Positions 28,775 to 38,522 are shown, counted from the first letter of the stretch. The stretch is 42,617 nt of DNA from an archaeon 13_1_40CM_2_52_13 (GCA_001919285.1 MNHO01000002.1:6588-49204); one strand, 5' to 3'. Notes: generated by a model not told the origin, from the sequence alone. Program-made: numbers and translations.

Positions 28775-29680
28775 TTGGACGTTTACCTCGTCGATGGTAC
28801 CTACGAGCTGTTTCGCCACTTCTACGCTATGCCTCCTCATTCGAACGAGCGGGGCGAGGAGGTCGCTGCGACGCGGGGAGTGTTGGGAAGTATTGCTGGG
28901 ATGCTTGAATCGGGAGTTTCGCACATCGGGGTAGCGACCGACCATGTCATTGAGTCCTTCCGCAACGATCTCTGGCCGGGGTACAAGACGAGTGAGGGTG
29001 TGGATCCTCGTCTACTTGCGCAGTTTCAATTGCTTGAAGAGGCGCTCGAAACCATGGGAGTTGTAGTCTGGCCAATGGTCGAATTGGAGGCCGACGACGC
29101 TCTCGCGGGCGCGGCGTTGTCTCTTAGCCGAATTTCTGCGGTGTCGCGCGTTTACATCTGCACCCCCGATAAGGACTTGGCACAGTGCGTGAGAGACGAT
29201 CGTGTGGTCCAGCTCGATCGTCGAGCGCGACAAGTCCGGAACGAGGCTGGGGTCCGTGAAAAGTTCGGCGTCTCGCCAACGTCCATTCCCGACTATCTCG
29301 CCCTGGTAGGGGACACTGCTGATGGATATCCCGGTCTCACAGGCTGGGGCGATAAGTCTGCTGGAGCGGTTATCGGTTTCTACGGGCACCTCGAAGCTGT
29401 TCCTAGGTCGGCTATGGACTGGAAGGTTACTGTTCGGAGAGCCGACAGTCTTGCTGAGACTCTCCAAGAAAAATTCAAGCTCGCGTTGTTATTCCGTGAT
29501 CTCGCCACCCTACGAACGAAAGAGCCGAGGATCCGCTCGACGAACGAGCTTCGTTGGCATGGACCTGGCCCCAGCTTTGCCACCGTATCCGAGCGACTGG
29601 ACGATCCTCAACTAGTCAAACGGGTCGCTGACATTGCAGCTAATCGGCAATCCAAGAGTCGCACGTCGGACCGTCGATGA
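28775..29680 (+). CDS. Stand-alone 5'-3' exonuclease (Pol I N-terminal / PIN-like 5'-3' exonuclease family)
   Basis: MDVYLVDGTYELFRHFYAMPP...TRGVLGSIAGML...VATDHVIESFRNDLWPGYKTSEGVDPRLLAQFQLLEEALETMGVVVWPMVELEADDALAGAA...ICTPDKDLAQCV...VREKFGVSPTSIPDYLALVGDTADGYPGLTGWGDKSAGAVI. Confidence 0.88.
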   Translation: MDVYLVDGTYELFRHFYAMPPHSNERGEEVAATRGVLGSIAGMLESGVSHIGVATDHVIESFRNDLWPGYKTSEGVDPRLLAQFQLLEEALETMGVVVWPMVELEADDALAGAALSLSRISAVSRVYICTPDKDLAQCVRDDRVVQLDRRARQVRNEAGVREKFGVSPTSIPDYLALVGDTADGYPGLTGWGDKSAGAVIGFYGHLEAVPRSAMDWKVTVRRADSLAETLQEKFKLALLFRDLATLRTKEPRIRSTNELRWHGPGPSFATVSERLDDPQLVKRVADIAANRQSKSRTSDRR

Positions 29681-29724
29681 CAGGCCTAATGTAACCCGAC
29701 TCGCGGCCACGTGCGCCGGTTGAG

Positions 29725-30369
29725 ATGTCAAGGAGTAAATTGTTCTTCGACGTAGCTACATCTCTAGATGGTTTTATCGCTCCTGAAGGAATGGACTTGG
29801 CGCACGCGAACGATCCAGAATTCAAACAGTGGATGAGCCAATGGATGAAGCTGCAGAACTGGGTCTTTAAGCAACAGTTCTTTCGCAAAAACCTCAAGCT
29901 CGGCGACGGCGGTGAGTCCGGCCGTGACAATCGAATGTTGGAAGAGACCTTCAACCGCACGGGCGTGAGCATCATGGGAAAGAGAATGTTTGACGGGGGA
30001 GAACGCTTCTGGCCAGAAGAAGCGCCCTTCCACACACCAGTCTTCGTCTTGACTCATCAGGCTCGCAAGCCCTGGGAACGCCCAGGCGGCACCACTTTCT
30101 ACTTCATCAATGATGGGATAGAGAATGCACTTGGACAGGCGCGAAAGGCATCAGGCAACCGTGACATAAGAATCGCGGGAGGCGCCAACGTCATCCAACA
30201 GTATCTTAACGCTGGATTAGTCGACGAGTTTACGATCCACTATTCACCGGTGTTCTTCGGCCACGGAGCGCAGCTGTTTTCGGGAACGAGTAAGGACATT
30301 GGTCTGAAAATCAAGGAGGCAGTTGCATCTAAGGAAGTTACGCACGTTACATTCGACGTGGTGAGGTGA
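29725..30369 (+). CDS. Dihydrofolate reductase family (RibD C-terminal-like) protein
   Basis: KLFFDVATSLDGFIAPEGMDLAHAND...GVSIMGKRMFDGGERFWPEEAPFHTPVFVLTHQAR...RIAGGANVIQQYLNAGLVDEFTIHYSPVFFGHGAQLFSG. Confidence 0.88.
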   Translation: MSRSKLFFDVATSLDGFIAPEGMDLAHANDPEFKQWMSQWMKLQNWVFKQQFFRKNLKLGDGGESGRDNRMLEETFNRTGVSIMGKRMFDGGERFWPEEAPFHTPVFVLTHQARKPWERPGGTTFYFINDGIENALGQARKASGNRDIRIAGGANVIQQYLNAGLVDEFTIHYSPVFFGHGAQLFSGTSKDIGLKIKEAVASKEVTHVTFDVVR

Positions 30370-30421
30370 AACGATTCGGTCAGTCCAGTCCGATTGTTTC
30401 CAGTTTCCATACCGACTCGTT

Positions 30422-30877
30422 TCAGGCAGAACCATACAGATTCCCGTAGGCCGTCGCGTCGCGTAAGGTGACGAGAGTGTACAGGATCCATGCGATCAAA
30501 GCAACGGCTCCGACGGCTGTTAGTCCTACGGTGAACAATATCAGAGCCGGCTCCAGCAATATGAAGAGCGTGCCGAAGAGCCAGAATAATGCTCCTCTCT
30601 GCATGCTCGTGCGTCTCTTGGCGCTGTTAAGCTTCAATACGCCTATCCGATAGTAGAAGAGTCCTGAGAGGCTAAAAGTGAGAATGGTTAGAACAATGAC
30701 TGTCAGTGTGACTTGGAAGAGAATGGGGTCGATCTGCGCCGAGGAATAACGAGGGTAGAGAAAGAAGAGGAGGAACGTGAAGACCGCCATGGTGGATCCT
30801 ACAAGAGTCCCGGCCCGATTCACATTCGCGGCTGCCAGATCAAGATCCAACCAGCGTTCTTCCCTGGAATCCGACAC
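30422..30877 (-). CDS. Small membrane protein, 4 predicted TM
   Basis: Hydrophobic segments: LVGSTMAVFTFLLFFLYPRY, TLTVIVLTILTFSLSGLFYYR, ALFWLFGTLFILLEPALILFTVGLTAVGAVALIAWILYTLV. Confidence 0.6.
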   Translation of the reverse strand: MSDSREERWLDLDLAAANVNRAGTLVGSTMAVFTFLLFFLYPRYSSAQIDPILFQVTLTVIVLTILTFSLSGLFYYRIGVLKLNSAKRRTSMQRGALFWLFGTLFILLEPALILFTVGLTAVGAVALIAWILYTLVTLRDATAYGNLYGSA

Positions 30878-30964
30878 CGACTAAGTCTCTTCTGCGAATT
30901 CGGTCGAAGAGCCCTTCCACTATTTAGGTACTCGAAAAAATCCTGTGAGGACCATTGGACTAGA

Positions 30965-31327
30965 CTAGAATCCTTCGATCTTGCGTTTCATCCGCGCTAG
31001 CAGATCTACCGCACTATCCGCGTAGCTACTGATCCACCTGTCATGTAGCTCTTTGATAGGGAGCGGGTTGATGTAGTTCCAACGCAAACGCCCGTCACGC
31101 CTTACGATGAGGAGGTCGGCTTTCTCGAGAGCACGGAGATGCTGCATGACGGTACAGCGGTCCAGTTGCTTGAAGTGCTCGCACACTTCTCCGGTGGTTC
31201 TTCCCCGAACCTTGAGCAGGTCGAGTATTTCGCGTCTCCGAGTGTCGCCTAAGGCTTTGAAGATCAGATCGTACTTGTCCTCCCTCTGCATGATGCTATC
31301 TCGAAGTGCTTTCGGCCGACTGCTCAA
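30965..31327 (-). CDS. ArsR-family winged-helix transcriptional regulator
   Basis: KYDLIFKALGDTRRREILDLLKVRGRTTGEVCEHFKQLDRCTVMQHLRALEKADLLIVRRDGRLRWNYINPLPIKELHDRWIS. Start TTG 31327 or ATG 31291. Confidence 0.9.
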   Translation of the reverse strand: MSSRPKALRDSIMQREDKYDLIFKALGDTRRREILDLLKVRGRTTGEVCEHFKQLDRCTVMQHLRALEKADLLIVRRDGRLRWNYINPLPIKELHDRWISSYADSAVDLLARMKRKIEGF

Positions 31328-31352
31328 TGTCGATGCTTGAGTGCGTCCAAAG

Positions 31353-31370
31353 TGTTATAAATATATAACA
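31353..31370. promoter_or_regulatory. Perfect 7+7 bp palindrome TGTTATA-AATA-TATAACA overlapping TATA-like sequence; putative ArsR operator
   Basis: Sequence agTGTTATAaataTATAACAtatcgc, lying between divergent regulator and SRPBCC genes. Confidence 0.65.
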
Positions 31371-31398
31371 TATCGCTGAAAGCGGATTGGAACCGAAC

Positions 31399-31887
31399 AT
31401 GGACCTAAAATTTACGGTACAGACGAAGATTCAGAAACCTGTTAACGAGGTCTTCGACGCTGTTCACAATCCGAAGAAGCTCAGCGGATATTTCACGACC
31501 GGCGGATCAGATGGGCCGCTTGATCAGGGAAGAACGGTGGTATGGAAATTCGACGACGCTGGAAACGAAGTCATAACCGTTCCAGTGAAGGTCCAGAAGG
31601 TTGTGCCGAACAAGTTGATTCAATTCTCCTGGGAGGCCAGCGAAGGGGTCTACGACCCGAAGACCGGAGCGCTTCCGAGCGGTGGCGGATACGACACTGT
31701 CGTGGAGGTGAGTTTCGAGGCTCTGAATGCAAAGGAGACGCTCGTGAAGATTGTTGAGGGCAAGTGGCGGCCTACGGATCGTGGTTTGGACGGCTCATAC
31801 CAGAACTGTCAAGGCTGGACTCACATGAGCATGTGTCTCAAAGCCTACTTGGAATACGGCATCAACCTCCGAAAAGGATCCGTCTGA
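31399..31887 (+). CDS. SRPBCC/AHSA1-domain protein
   Basis: MDLKFTVQTKIQKPVNEVFDAVHNPKKLSGYFTTGGSDGPLDQGRTVVWKFDDAGNEVITVPVKVQKVVPNKLIQFSWEA...VKIVEGKWRPTDRGLDGSYQNCQGWTHMSMCLKAYLEYGI. Confidence 0.85.
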   Translation: MDLKFTVQTKIQKPVNEVFDAVHNPKKLSGYFTTGGSDGPLDQGRTVVWKFDDAGNEVITVPVKVQKVVPNKLIQFSWEASEGVYDPKTGALPSGGGYDTVVEVSFEALNAKETLVKIVEGKWRPTDRGLDGSYQNCQGWTHMSMCLKAYLEYGINLRKGSV

Positions 31888-31933
31888 AAAAATTCTGAAA
31901 CCACAGGCGCCAGTTGCGAAATCCTGTCATCAT

Positions 31934-32512
31934 CTACCCCTTCGCAACGGGGGTTGGTTCGTAATCGAGCCGGACTACTCCGTTCTTGTACGCCTTGTTC
32001 TCAACCAGTTTGAGGTTGAGCCGCCCTTCACCGCGGAAGAATGGCTTGCCATTTCCGAGTAGCGTGGGGTGAAGCCAGATATGGAACAGGTCAACGAGAC
32101 CGGCCTCGGCCAGGCTCTGCACAAGCTTAGGGCTGCCGAACGTGACGATATCCTTCCCAGGTTTTTCCTTCAGCTTGCGAATCTCTCGTAGGACGTCGCC
32201 TCGAAGTAGGGTTGCGTTGGCGTACTTGCCCCATGGGGTTTCCTTGAGAGTATTCGAAGCAACCAGCTTCGGCGTATGGTTCATTACGTCCGAGCCGGGA
32301 GAGGTCTCTTCGGTCTGGTTGGGCCAGGCACCTGCCATGATCTGGTAGGTCTGGCGGCCTAGGAGGAACGTCCCAGCGTTCGCCTGTAGCCTGCTCATGT
32401 CAGCACCCATGCCTTCGCTGTCGAAATCGTTGATGACCCAATCCATCTCTTCTTTGGGACCAACAACGAGGCCGTCTAGAGACAGGAACATGGAGACGAC
32501 AACTTTACTCAT
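31934..32512 (-). CDS. Dihydrofolate reductase family protein
   Basis: MSKVVVSMFLSLDGLVVGPKEEMDWVIND...FLLGRQTYQIMAGAWPNQTEE...VTFGSPKLVQSLAEAGLVDLFHIWLHPTLLGNGKPFF. ATG 32512 preferred over tracked 32551. Confidence 0.9.
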   Translation of the reverse strand: MSKVVVSMFLSLDGLVVGPKEEMDWVINDFDSEGMGADMSRLQANAGTFLLGRQTYQIMAGAWPNQTEETSPGSDVMNHTPKLVASNTLKETPWGKYANATLLRGDVLREIRKLKEKPGKDIVTFGSPKLVQSLAEAGLVDLFHIWLHPTLLGNGKPFFRGEGRLNLKLVENKAYKNGVVRLDYEPTPVAKG

Positions 32513-32560
32513 GGGTAGCAGAGTCCTCGCGAGAGCAGGATTTCCAACCACTAGTTCAGC

Positions 32561-33285
32561 TTATTTCTTCGCTTTCTGTTGCAAGAATTCCAAGATGACT
32601 TTGTTCGCGATGCGTGGCTTTTCAGACAACAGGAAATGCGTAGTCTCGGGAATGACGCATAACTGTGCCCCTTTGATCGACCTGAACAGCTCTAGAGTGT
32701 GCTCTGGAATAACCGCGTCCCGGTCTCCGAACATTACCAACGTAGGAGCAGTGATCTTTGTTAGCTCTTCTCTTTGAATGTCAGGCTCCGTAAGCCATAG
32801 CCTCTTCGTTTTCTCAAACACAACCGGGAAATGGGCGGGACCGTCGGGGGTTGCCTCTTCGTAGCGTTTTACCAAATTCGGTTGGCTTTTTCTGAAGGAC
32901 TCGGTGTCCCCGACCTGATCCAGTCCTGATCCTGAGCGGGTACGGAGTTGGGGTTGAGGCTTCCACCTACACAAACCAAGCGCTTGACGAGGTCCGGTCG
33001 AGAGATGGGGAGGAGAAGAGCGACGATTGCCCCATCGCGCCAGCCTAGGAGGTTAGTCGGGCCGATTCCCAGTTCTTGAATGAAGTCGATTGCATATTGC
33101 GTCATGGTGGCAAAGTGGAAGGGTTCGTTATTGTCCGCGGTGTGTCCGTGCCCGGGCCGTTCGAATGCGGCTACTCTGAGCTGCTTCGATAGTTCGAGAG
33201 TCTGGTTAGAGAAATCTTCGACTGTCCCAAACCCTCCGTGCAACAATAACAGAGGCTCGCCTCTCCCCCGTGTCTGATTGAACAA
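32561..33285 (-). pseudogene. Alpha/beta hydrolase split by a frameshift at ~32902 (ORFs 32869-33285 and 32561-32974)
   Basis: First frame GEPLLLLHGGFGTVEDFSNQTLEL...FERPGHGHTAD...LLGWRDGAIVALLL; second frame carries TAPTLVMFGDRDAVIPEHTLELFRSIKGAQLCVIPETTHFLL. Adding one G at ACACCG^AG restores DWIRSGTPESFRKSQPNLVKRYEEATPDGPAHFPVVFEK. Confidence 0.85.
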
Positions 33286-33430
33286 CTGTGATCCCTAATC
33301 GGGAGATAGGCCTTGGCGGCGGACACAGAGTCGTCCGAGGATTTGGGAGTAGTTCATTTTTGACGATGAAATTTGCCAGAAACTAGGATGCTCATATCGG
33401 CGTTAGTAGCACACAACCGTTCGCACGACC

Positions 33431-35116
33431 TTGTGGGTTCTTGGCGAAGTAAACACCAATAAGGTAGCTAGTCATGTTGAAGGTCGGAAGTTCTTGCCGA
33501 GCCAACGCACGAATGGTCTGAGTAGACTCTATCTTCTCGCGACCTTGATCATTATCACTTCGATCCTAGTGATCCCTTTGCAGGCTTTTGCAGCCAAGCC
33601 TTCAACCCCTACATACGCCAGCATGCCCGGTGTAACAAATGTTCAGGCTAGCCACGCAGTACTAGGAGGGGCAACGGACAGGACGGGCGCATGCGTCGCC
33701 AACGCTAAGTACGATAATCATCACAGTGAATCGTGGATAGCTGTAGACCCGACCAACTCCCACCATCTCGTCGCTATGTCCAAGTTCTTCTTCGACCCGC
33801 AATACTACCTCTTCCACATTGGAGCGTACGTCTCAAGGGATGGCGGACTCCACTGGAAGGATGCTGTTATCCCCGGGTTCGATTGTCAGAGCGCGCCTAA
33901 CAACAGCTGGGTCGACACCACTGATCCGGTTCTGGCATTCGACGCCAGGGGCAACGTGTACTCCGCGTTCCTGCCGTATAGTTTCAAGTACAATCCCGAC
34001 GGGCACCAGGTCTGGGGAGTCGTCCCGAACGACGCCGTCTTCGTCATCAAGTCTGCAGACGGCGGCGACACCTGGACCATTGGAAACCAGGGCGTTGCGC
34101 TGGAGACCTACAGCTCGAGCGGACTGGGGATTACCGCTGATAAGCAGTGGATATCTGTTGACTCGAATCCGCGTAGCCCGTTCGCCAACAACGTCTATGT
34201 GGGGTGGACACTCTTCGCCGGTGGAAGCAACGAAATGTGGTTCTCGAGGTCCAGCGACCAAGGAGCACACTTCTCAACCCCGATCAAGATCTCCAGGCCC
34301 AACAACGATGGACCCTTCAACCAGTTCATAATGATGGGCACCGGACCTGAGGGGACGCTGTACGCCGCTTACACCAGTTCTCCCTCCTCCAAGCATTCAA
34401 TGGTTGATGTCTGGGTGCTCAAGTCCACCGACGGAGGTCAAACATTCTCGGCTCCGATGTTCGCTGCCACGTTTCGCGCTGTCTCGACAGCCGCACTGGC
34501 CAATACTACTTTTCGAGACGGTATAGCAGACAATTTCGCCGTCAACCCTGCAAACGGCCACCTCCTACTGGCGTTGGAGGTTGACAGTGGAAACGGGGTT
34601 GATGTTCAGCTTACAGAATCTCTTGATCGCGGAGTCCACTGGACATCACCTGTTAACGTCAATGATCCTTCGACGGTGAATGACGGGACGGACCAGTTCC
34701 AGCCGACCGTCTCAGCCTCACCGAGCGGGACCGTGGCCGTGGCCTTCTATGACCGACGATTAGCATGCCCAAGCAACGACACGAACATCCTCCCGAACGA
34801 TGCAGGGCGGACTAACTTCTGCATCGACACCACAATCCAGTTCTACACAGATGGACAGCTGGGTCTCCAGGCGGAAGGATCCAACATTCGCGTATCATCC
34901 TCTACTTGGGATCCCCAGAACCCCGGAAGCACGACTGGCCAGCTACCCAGGCCCTTCGGACCAACGACGTCATTGACATTCATCGGAGACTACTTCGGAC
35001 TCGCACTCTCAAACACCACAGCTTACGTTCTTTCAGTCTCCAACCATGACTCGGGAATGAACCCCTCGAACGACCAGCAACAATTCCTGGGGATAGTGCC
35101 CATACCCTCAGCATAG
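33431..35116 (+). CDS. Exported sialidase-like/BNR (Asp-box) beta-propeller protein
   Basis: Signal LYLLATLIIITSILVIPLQAFAA; Asp-box-like motifs SRDGGLHW, SADGGDTW, SSDQGAHF, STDGGQTF, SLDRGVHW. Confidence 0.8.
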   Translation: MWVLGEVNTNKVASHVEGRKFLPSQRTNGLSRLYLLATLIIITSILVIPLQAFAAKPSTPTYASMPGVTNVQASHAVLGGATDRTGACVANAKYDNHHSESWIAVDPTNSHHLVAMSKFFFDPQYYLFHIGAYVSRDGGLHWKDAVIPGFDCQSAPNNSWVDTTDPVLAFDARGNVYSAFLPYSFKYNPDGHQVWGVVPNDAVFVIKSADGGDTWTIGNQGVALETYSSSGLGITADKQWISVDSNPRSPFANNVYVGWTLFAGGSNEMWFSRSSDQGAHFSTPIKISRPNNDGPFNQFIMMGTGPEGTLYAAYTSSPSSKHSMVDVWVLKSTDGGQTFSAPMFAATFRAVSTAALANTTFRDGIADNFAVNPANGHLLLALEVDSGNGVDVQLTESLDRGVHWTSPVNVNDPSTVNDGTDQFQPTVSASPSGTVAVAFYDRRLACPSNDTNILPNDAGRTNFCIDTTIQFYTDGQLGLQAEGSNIRVSSSTWDPQNPGSTTGQLPRPFGPTTSLTFIGDYFGLALSNTTAYVLSVSNHDSGMNPSNDQQQFLGIVPIPSA

Positions 35117-35287
35117 ACAGATTGAGACCATAGACCTCGGAGAACCTTGCACTGCGTTGTAGTTGGTAGTAAGTTGAACGATATGACGGCCGGGACAGGA
35201 AGAATCATTCTTTCGATAAGGAATAATTATTAGAAGGAGATAACCTCTTAAAGAAGAACAGAGAAGACTCATTCAATTTCGATAGAC

Positions 35288-38104
35288 TTGCGAGGCAATT
35301 ACACCGCAAGCTTAGTCATCATCTTCGCAATCGCCTTATCCTTCTCCACGCTACCGGGTCCTCTTGCTGCTATGGTCCATTTTCCCCATGTTCCTTACGC
35401 TCGTGCAAGTCCCGCGCCGGCTACTAGCTGGCTTCCAGCAGGTCCGTCGACCAATACTCAGATTCAGGCGATTTTCGCGAGTGACCTGGCTGAACAGACC
35501 GCGCTTCTTGCCGAAACGGTCGACTTGACCGATGTACCTCTAACACCAACCATGGCGCAGTGTCTTTCCCAGACTGGCACAGTTTGCCCCCAAATCCCAG
35601 GAGCGAACCCTTCTCACTTTGCTGTCACGTCTCCCCTCTCGACTCATGACATTTTTGAGATACAGGTCATGCTGCACAACAACTACTGGGGTATTCCAAT
35701 GAACTATGGTCTTGACGCAGGTTGTACTATTCCGGCTGGGGTAGGTGCTGGTGTCAATGATGCTGCTTGTCCAGGTGTGAGCATCCGACAAGCGGTTGCC
35801 CACCTGATCGACAAGGTTCAGTACTGTGCTTCTAACGGTATTGTGGTCTGCTCTGCGGTCGACAATGACTCTCCCATAACTTCGGGTCTCTTTACCGCTG
35901 ACCCGTGCGGCTGGGATGCGCTCTTCCCTCAGACAGGCCCCAACTGCATTGTTGGCGGCGCTGCAGGAACAGCCTACCATCTGAGCCCTACTACCGCTAT
36001 AGGACATGATACTGGAGGTACTGCTGCAACCTATTCGTGGGAGCCCGCGACTGATAACGGTGGCAAGGCCGATCTCTGCGCGGCAGCACAACACCTCGTC
36101 ACTGCAGGAGTAGCCTCAGGCTTCGACACCGCCACCTGTGTCCTTACAGGCATATCTGTCAACGCTGCGGCTCATCCTGTCAACATCTTCGCCAGAACTG
36201 ACAGACCGGCTCGTCTTGCTCTAGGTGATGGTCTGTTCCAAGACCTCTGCTACCTGTTCACAGGTCACTGGACTGATGGTGCATGTCAGGTTGTCGCGAC
36301 GACCACAACAGGGTGCTCGGGCACTTGCTACGTTACCGATACTCGTGGGACTTTCACTCAGTTCCAAGGCTTCACAACCAGCAACATCGGCATCAATGAT
36401 AACTGGTGGCTATACACAGGCGGTTTCGGCAGCGTCTTTCCTTTCGACAGTCTACTCTACGGAGAGTTCAACAGCCAGGGCGTCTCTGGAGGCGCATGGG
36501 ATCAACCGCCATGCTCTTCTCTCGCCACCCCCTCCACTAGTCCCCCCAACTACGAATATGCTTGTGTTCCAGCGTACGATACGATTAGCAGCCAGATGGA
36601 GTTCTCCCCCTGCCTGACGGCTCCCGGAGACCCGACACCCGCGCAGACTCATCTGACCGTTACCTTTGGAGACTGTTCGGGAACATCGAAGCTGAGTGCT
36701 CAGAGTGCTGGCTACCAGACCGAGGACTTGTATGGTAAGCTGGAACTCTTCATTCCCATCTACAGCCCCTCGGTACAGTTCGGTTACCTCGCCAAGTGGA
36801 ATAATGTGATCAACAGCCAAAGCTCGGGCGTAGCCAATCTCTTCACATGGTTAGACGCTTACGATAGTGTAACGCACTCTACCACTCTGACTCAGGGATT
36901 TGCCGCTCCGACGAAGAGCCTCAATCCATACGCGGCTAGTTCTGTGTTTGACTTTCAGACGATAGGGAACGTATACGACAGCCTCGGTTCTCTGAACCCG
37001 GCCCAGAGCGGAGAGTACTTTGACTATCTGACTAGCGGACACTCGACTCCGTGCAATACGAACTTGTCGATCCCATGTGATCTTGCACACCTAGGCTATA
37101 CGCCACCATCCGGAACCATCGGCACTCTCAGATTCTCGCTTCGTCCAGACATCTTCTGGCAGAGCGACACCTCCGGCGCTCACCCTGCACGTCCCTTAAC
37201 GTCTTGGGATGTCAAGTTCACCTATTTCACGTTACCCAGTTGTCCCTTTCAAGGTGGGTTGTGCTTCTCGTCAATTATCGACATCCACGTTCTTGACAAG
37301 GCCAACTTTGACATCAACCTCAACACCATCGGACCATTTACATTGATTGGACCCTTTGGTGTTCCGAGTCTCACCATTGTCCCTGGGCGCTACTGGTCCT
37401 CTACCTGTAGCGGCGCAACTTGGGACAACGACGTCAACGCAGGCAGTGTTCCAACCAGCTGCATGGCTGTCACAAGCCAGATGTCGACCATTACCTTCGA
37501 CCCGCTTTCGTCAACACCCAACAACGGGGTCTCTCCTGGGATTCTGATAGGCTCAGGACCCTTCGAGTGCCAGTCGTCTAGCGGAGTCGTCGGAACGGGC
37601 TGTTCCAGCACAGGCACGCAGAACCCGCCACCTGGCGGCTCTTACACTCTCACAAGGTTCGGGTGCAACCGAGCCACAGGCACATGCAATGCTCCAGGCG
37701 CGAACCCGACATCAACATACTTCCGCAGTGATGGAAACCTCGCTCTAGCCATATGGGCCGGGACCAACGGTGACTCCACCCACGACCTGATCACGATAAG
37801 TAGCGTGGCCTTCTGCTTCAACAAGCCGGTAGGCACTCCGAGCTGTGCTCAATGGCAGCGCGGAATCGGCAACCCAGGCACAGGCACGATAGTAAACGTC
37901 AGTCAGGTCAGCGCGGTCATCAGGTTCTCCCAAGATGGAAACTGGGTCTCACCGTTCAACTGGCTACCAGGCATACCTCTTGCATGCTGTCCTTTCATGT
38001 CCAGTCCGCCGGTTGGGATACAGAGTGCACCACCAGTACTAGTCGAGGGTACGAACACCCTCAGTCCGTGCAGTATCGACCCTGTAAACGGATACGACTG
38101 CTGA
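35288..38104 (+). CDS. Extracellular solute-binding protein family 5-like (peptide/nickel ABC type)
   Basis: Signal SLVIIFAIALSFSTLPGPLAA; two regions in SBP_bac_5 style, e.g. SIRQAVAHLIDKVQYC, FDFQTIGNVYDSLGSLNPAQSGEYFDYLT, LRFSLRPDIFWQSDTSGAHPARPLTSWDVKFTYF. Confidence 0.75.
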   Translation: MRGNYTASLVIIFAIALSFSTLPGPLAAMVHFPHVPYARASPAPATSWLPAGPSTNTQIQAIFASDLAEQTALLAETVDLTDVPLTPTMAQCLSQTGTVCPQIPGANPSHFAVTSPLSTHDIFEIQVMLHNNYWGIPMNYGLDAGCTIPAGVGAGVNDAACPGVSIRQAVAHLIDKVQYCASNGIVVCSAVDNDSPITSGLFTADPCGWDALFPQTGPNCIVGGAAGTAYHLSPTTAIGHDTGGTAATYSWEPATDNGGKADLCAAAQHLVTAGVASGFDTATCVLTGISVNAAAHPVNIFARTDRPARLALGDGLFQDLCYLFTGHWTDGACQVVATTTTGCSGTCYVTDTRGTFTQFQGFTTSNIGINDNWWLYTGGFGSVFPFDSLLYGEFNSQGVSGGAWDQPPCSSLATPSTSPPNYEYACVPAYDTISSQMEFSPCLTAPGDPTPAQTHLTVTFGDCSGTSKLSAQSAGYQTEDLYGKLELFIPIYSPSVQFGYLAKWNNVINSQSSGVANLFTWLDAYDSVTHSTTLTQGFAAPTKSLNPYAASSVFDFQTIGNVYDSLGSLNPAQSGEYFDYLTSGHSTPCNTNLSIPCDLAHLGYTPPSGTIGTLRFSLRPDIFWQSDTSGAHPARPLTSWDVKFTYFTLPSCPFQGGLCFSSIIDIHVLDKANFDINLNTIGPFTLIGPFGVPSLTIVPGRYWSSTCSGATWDNDVNAGSVPTSCMAVTSQMSTITFDPLSSTPNNGVSPGILIGSGPFECQSSSGVVGTGCSSTGTQNPPPGGSYTLTRFGCNRATGTCNAPGANPTSTYFRSDGNLALAIWAGTNGDSTHDLITISSVAFCFNKPVGTPSCAQWQRGIGNPGTGTIVNVSQVSAVIRFSQDGNWVSPFNWLPGIPLACCPFMSSPPVGIQSAPPVLVEGTNTLSPCSIDPVNGYDC

Positions 38105-38132
38105 TTCAAGCAATTATCGTAAAGGATGAGTC

Positions 38133-38522
38133 TTGAAAAAGTGCCCGGGTTGTGAGTCAATAAACTCCGATGATGATTCTGTCTGCGGAGTCTGCGGGAG
38201 AAGCCTCTCTGAAGTTGTTTCCAAAGACCCCGAGGAACTCAATGTCAGTCGCGGACTTAGACCTAAGTCTCCCCCGCCTAGCCGAAGAACTCTCTTCGCG
38301 ATAGTAGCCGTAGCTGTGCTGGCCTTGATCGGTACGGGCCTCTACATCATGTTGTTTGTCGCCCTCTACGGCGCGTTGATCTTGGTCTCAGGCATTGTGT
38401 CTCTAATTTTTCTCCTCGACTCACCGAACGTTAAGCTCGGAGAGGGGTTTGGGCCTGGAAGAAGAGAGGTGCTTAGAGAGGAGGAAGAAGAAAGGGAAAG
38501 AGAGACAGGAGAAGCAGACTAG
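38133..38522 (+). CDS. Zinc-ribbon membrane protein
   Basis: TTG start; KKCPGCESINSDDDSVCGVCGRSLSEV (CxxC..CxxC), hydrophobic FAIVAVAVLALIGTGLYIMLFVALYGALILVSGIVSLIFLL, charged tail. Confidence 0.7.
   Translation: MKKCPGCESINSDDDSVCGVCGRSLSEVVSKDPEELNVSRGLRPKSPPPSRRTLFAIVAVAVLALIGTGLYIMLFVALYGALILVSGIVSLIFLLDSPNVKLGEGFGPGRREVLREEEEERERETGEAD

Noticed and set aside
33819-34331. 170-aa ORF within the Asp-box propeller gene
   Set aside because: Alternate-frame shadow (Ser/Thr/Arg-rich, no motif) of a clearly coding frame.
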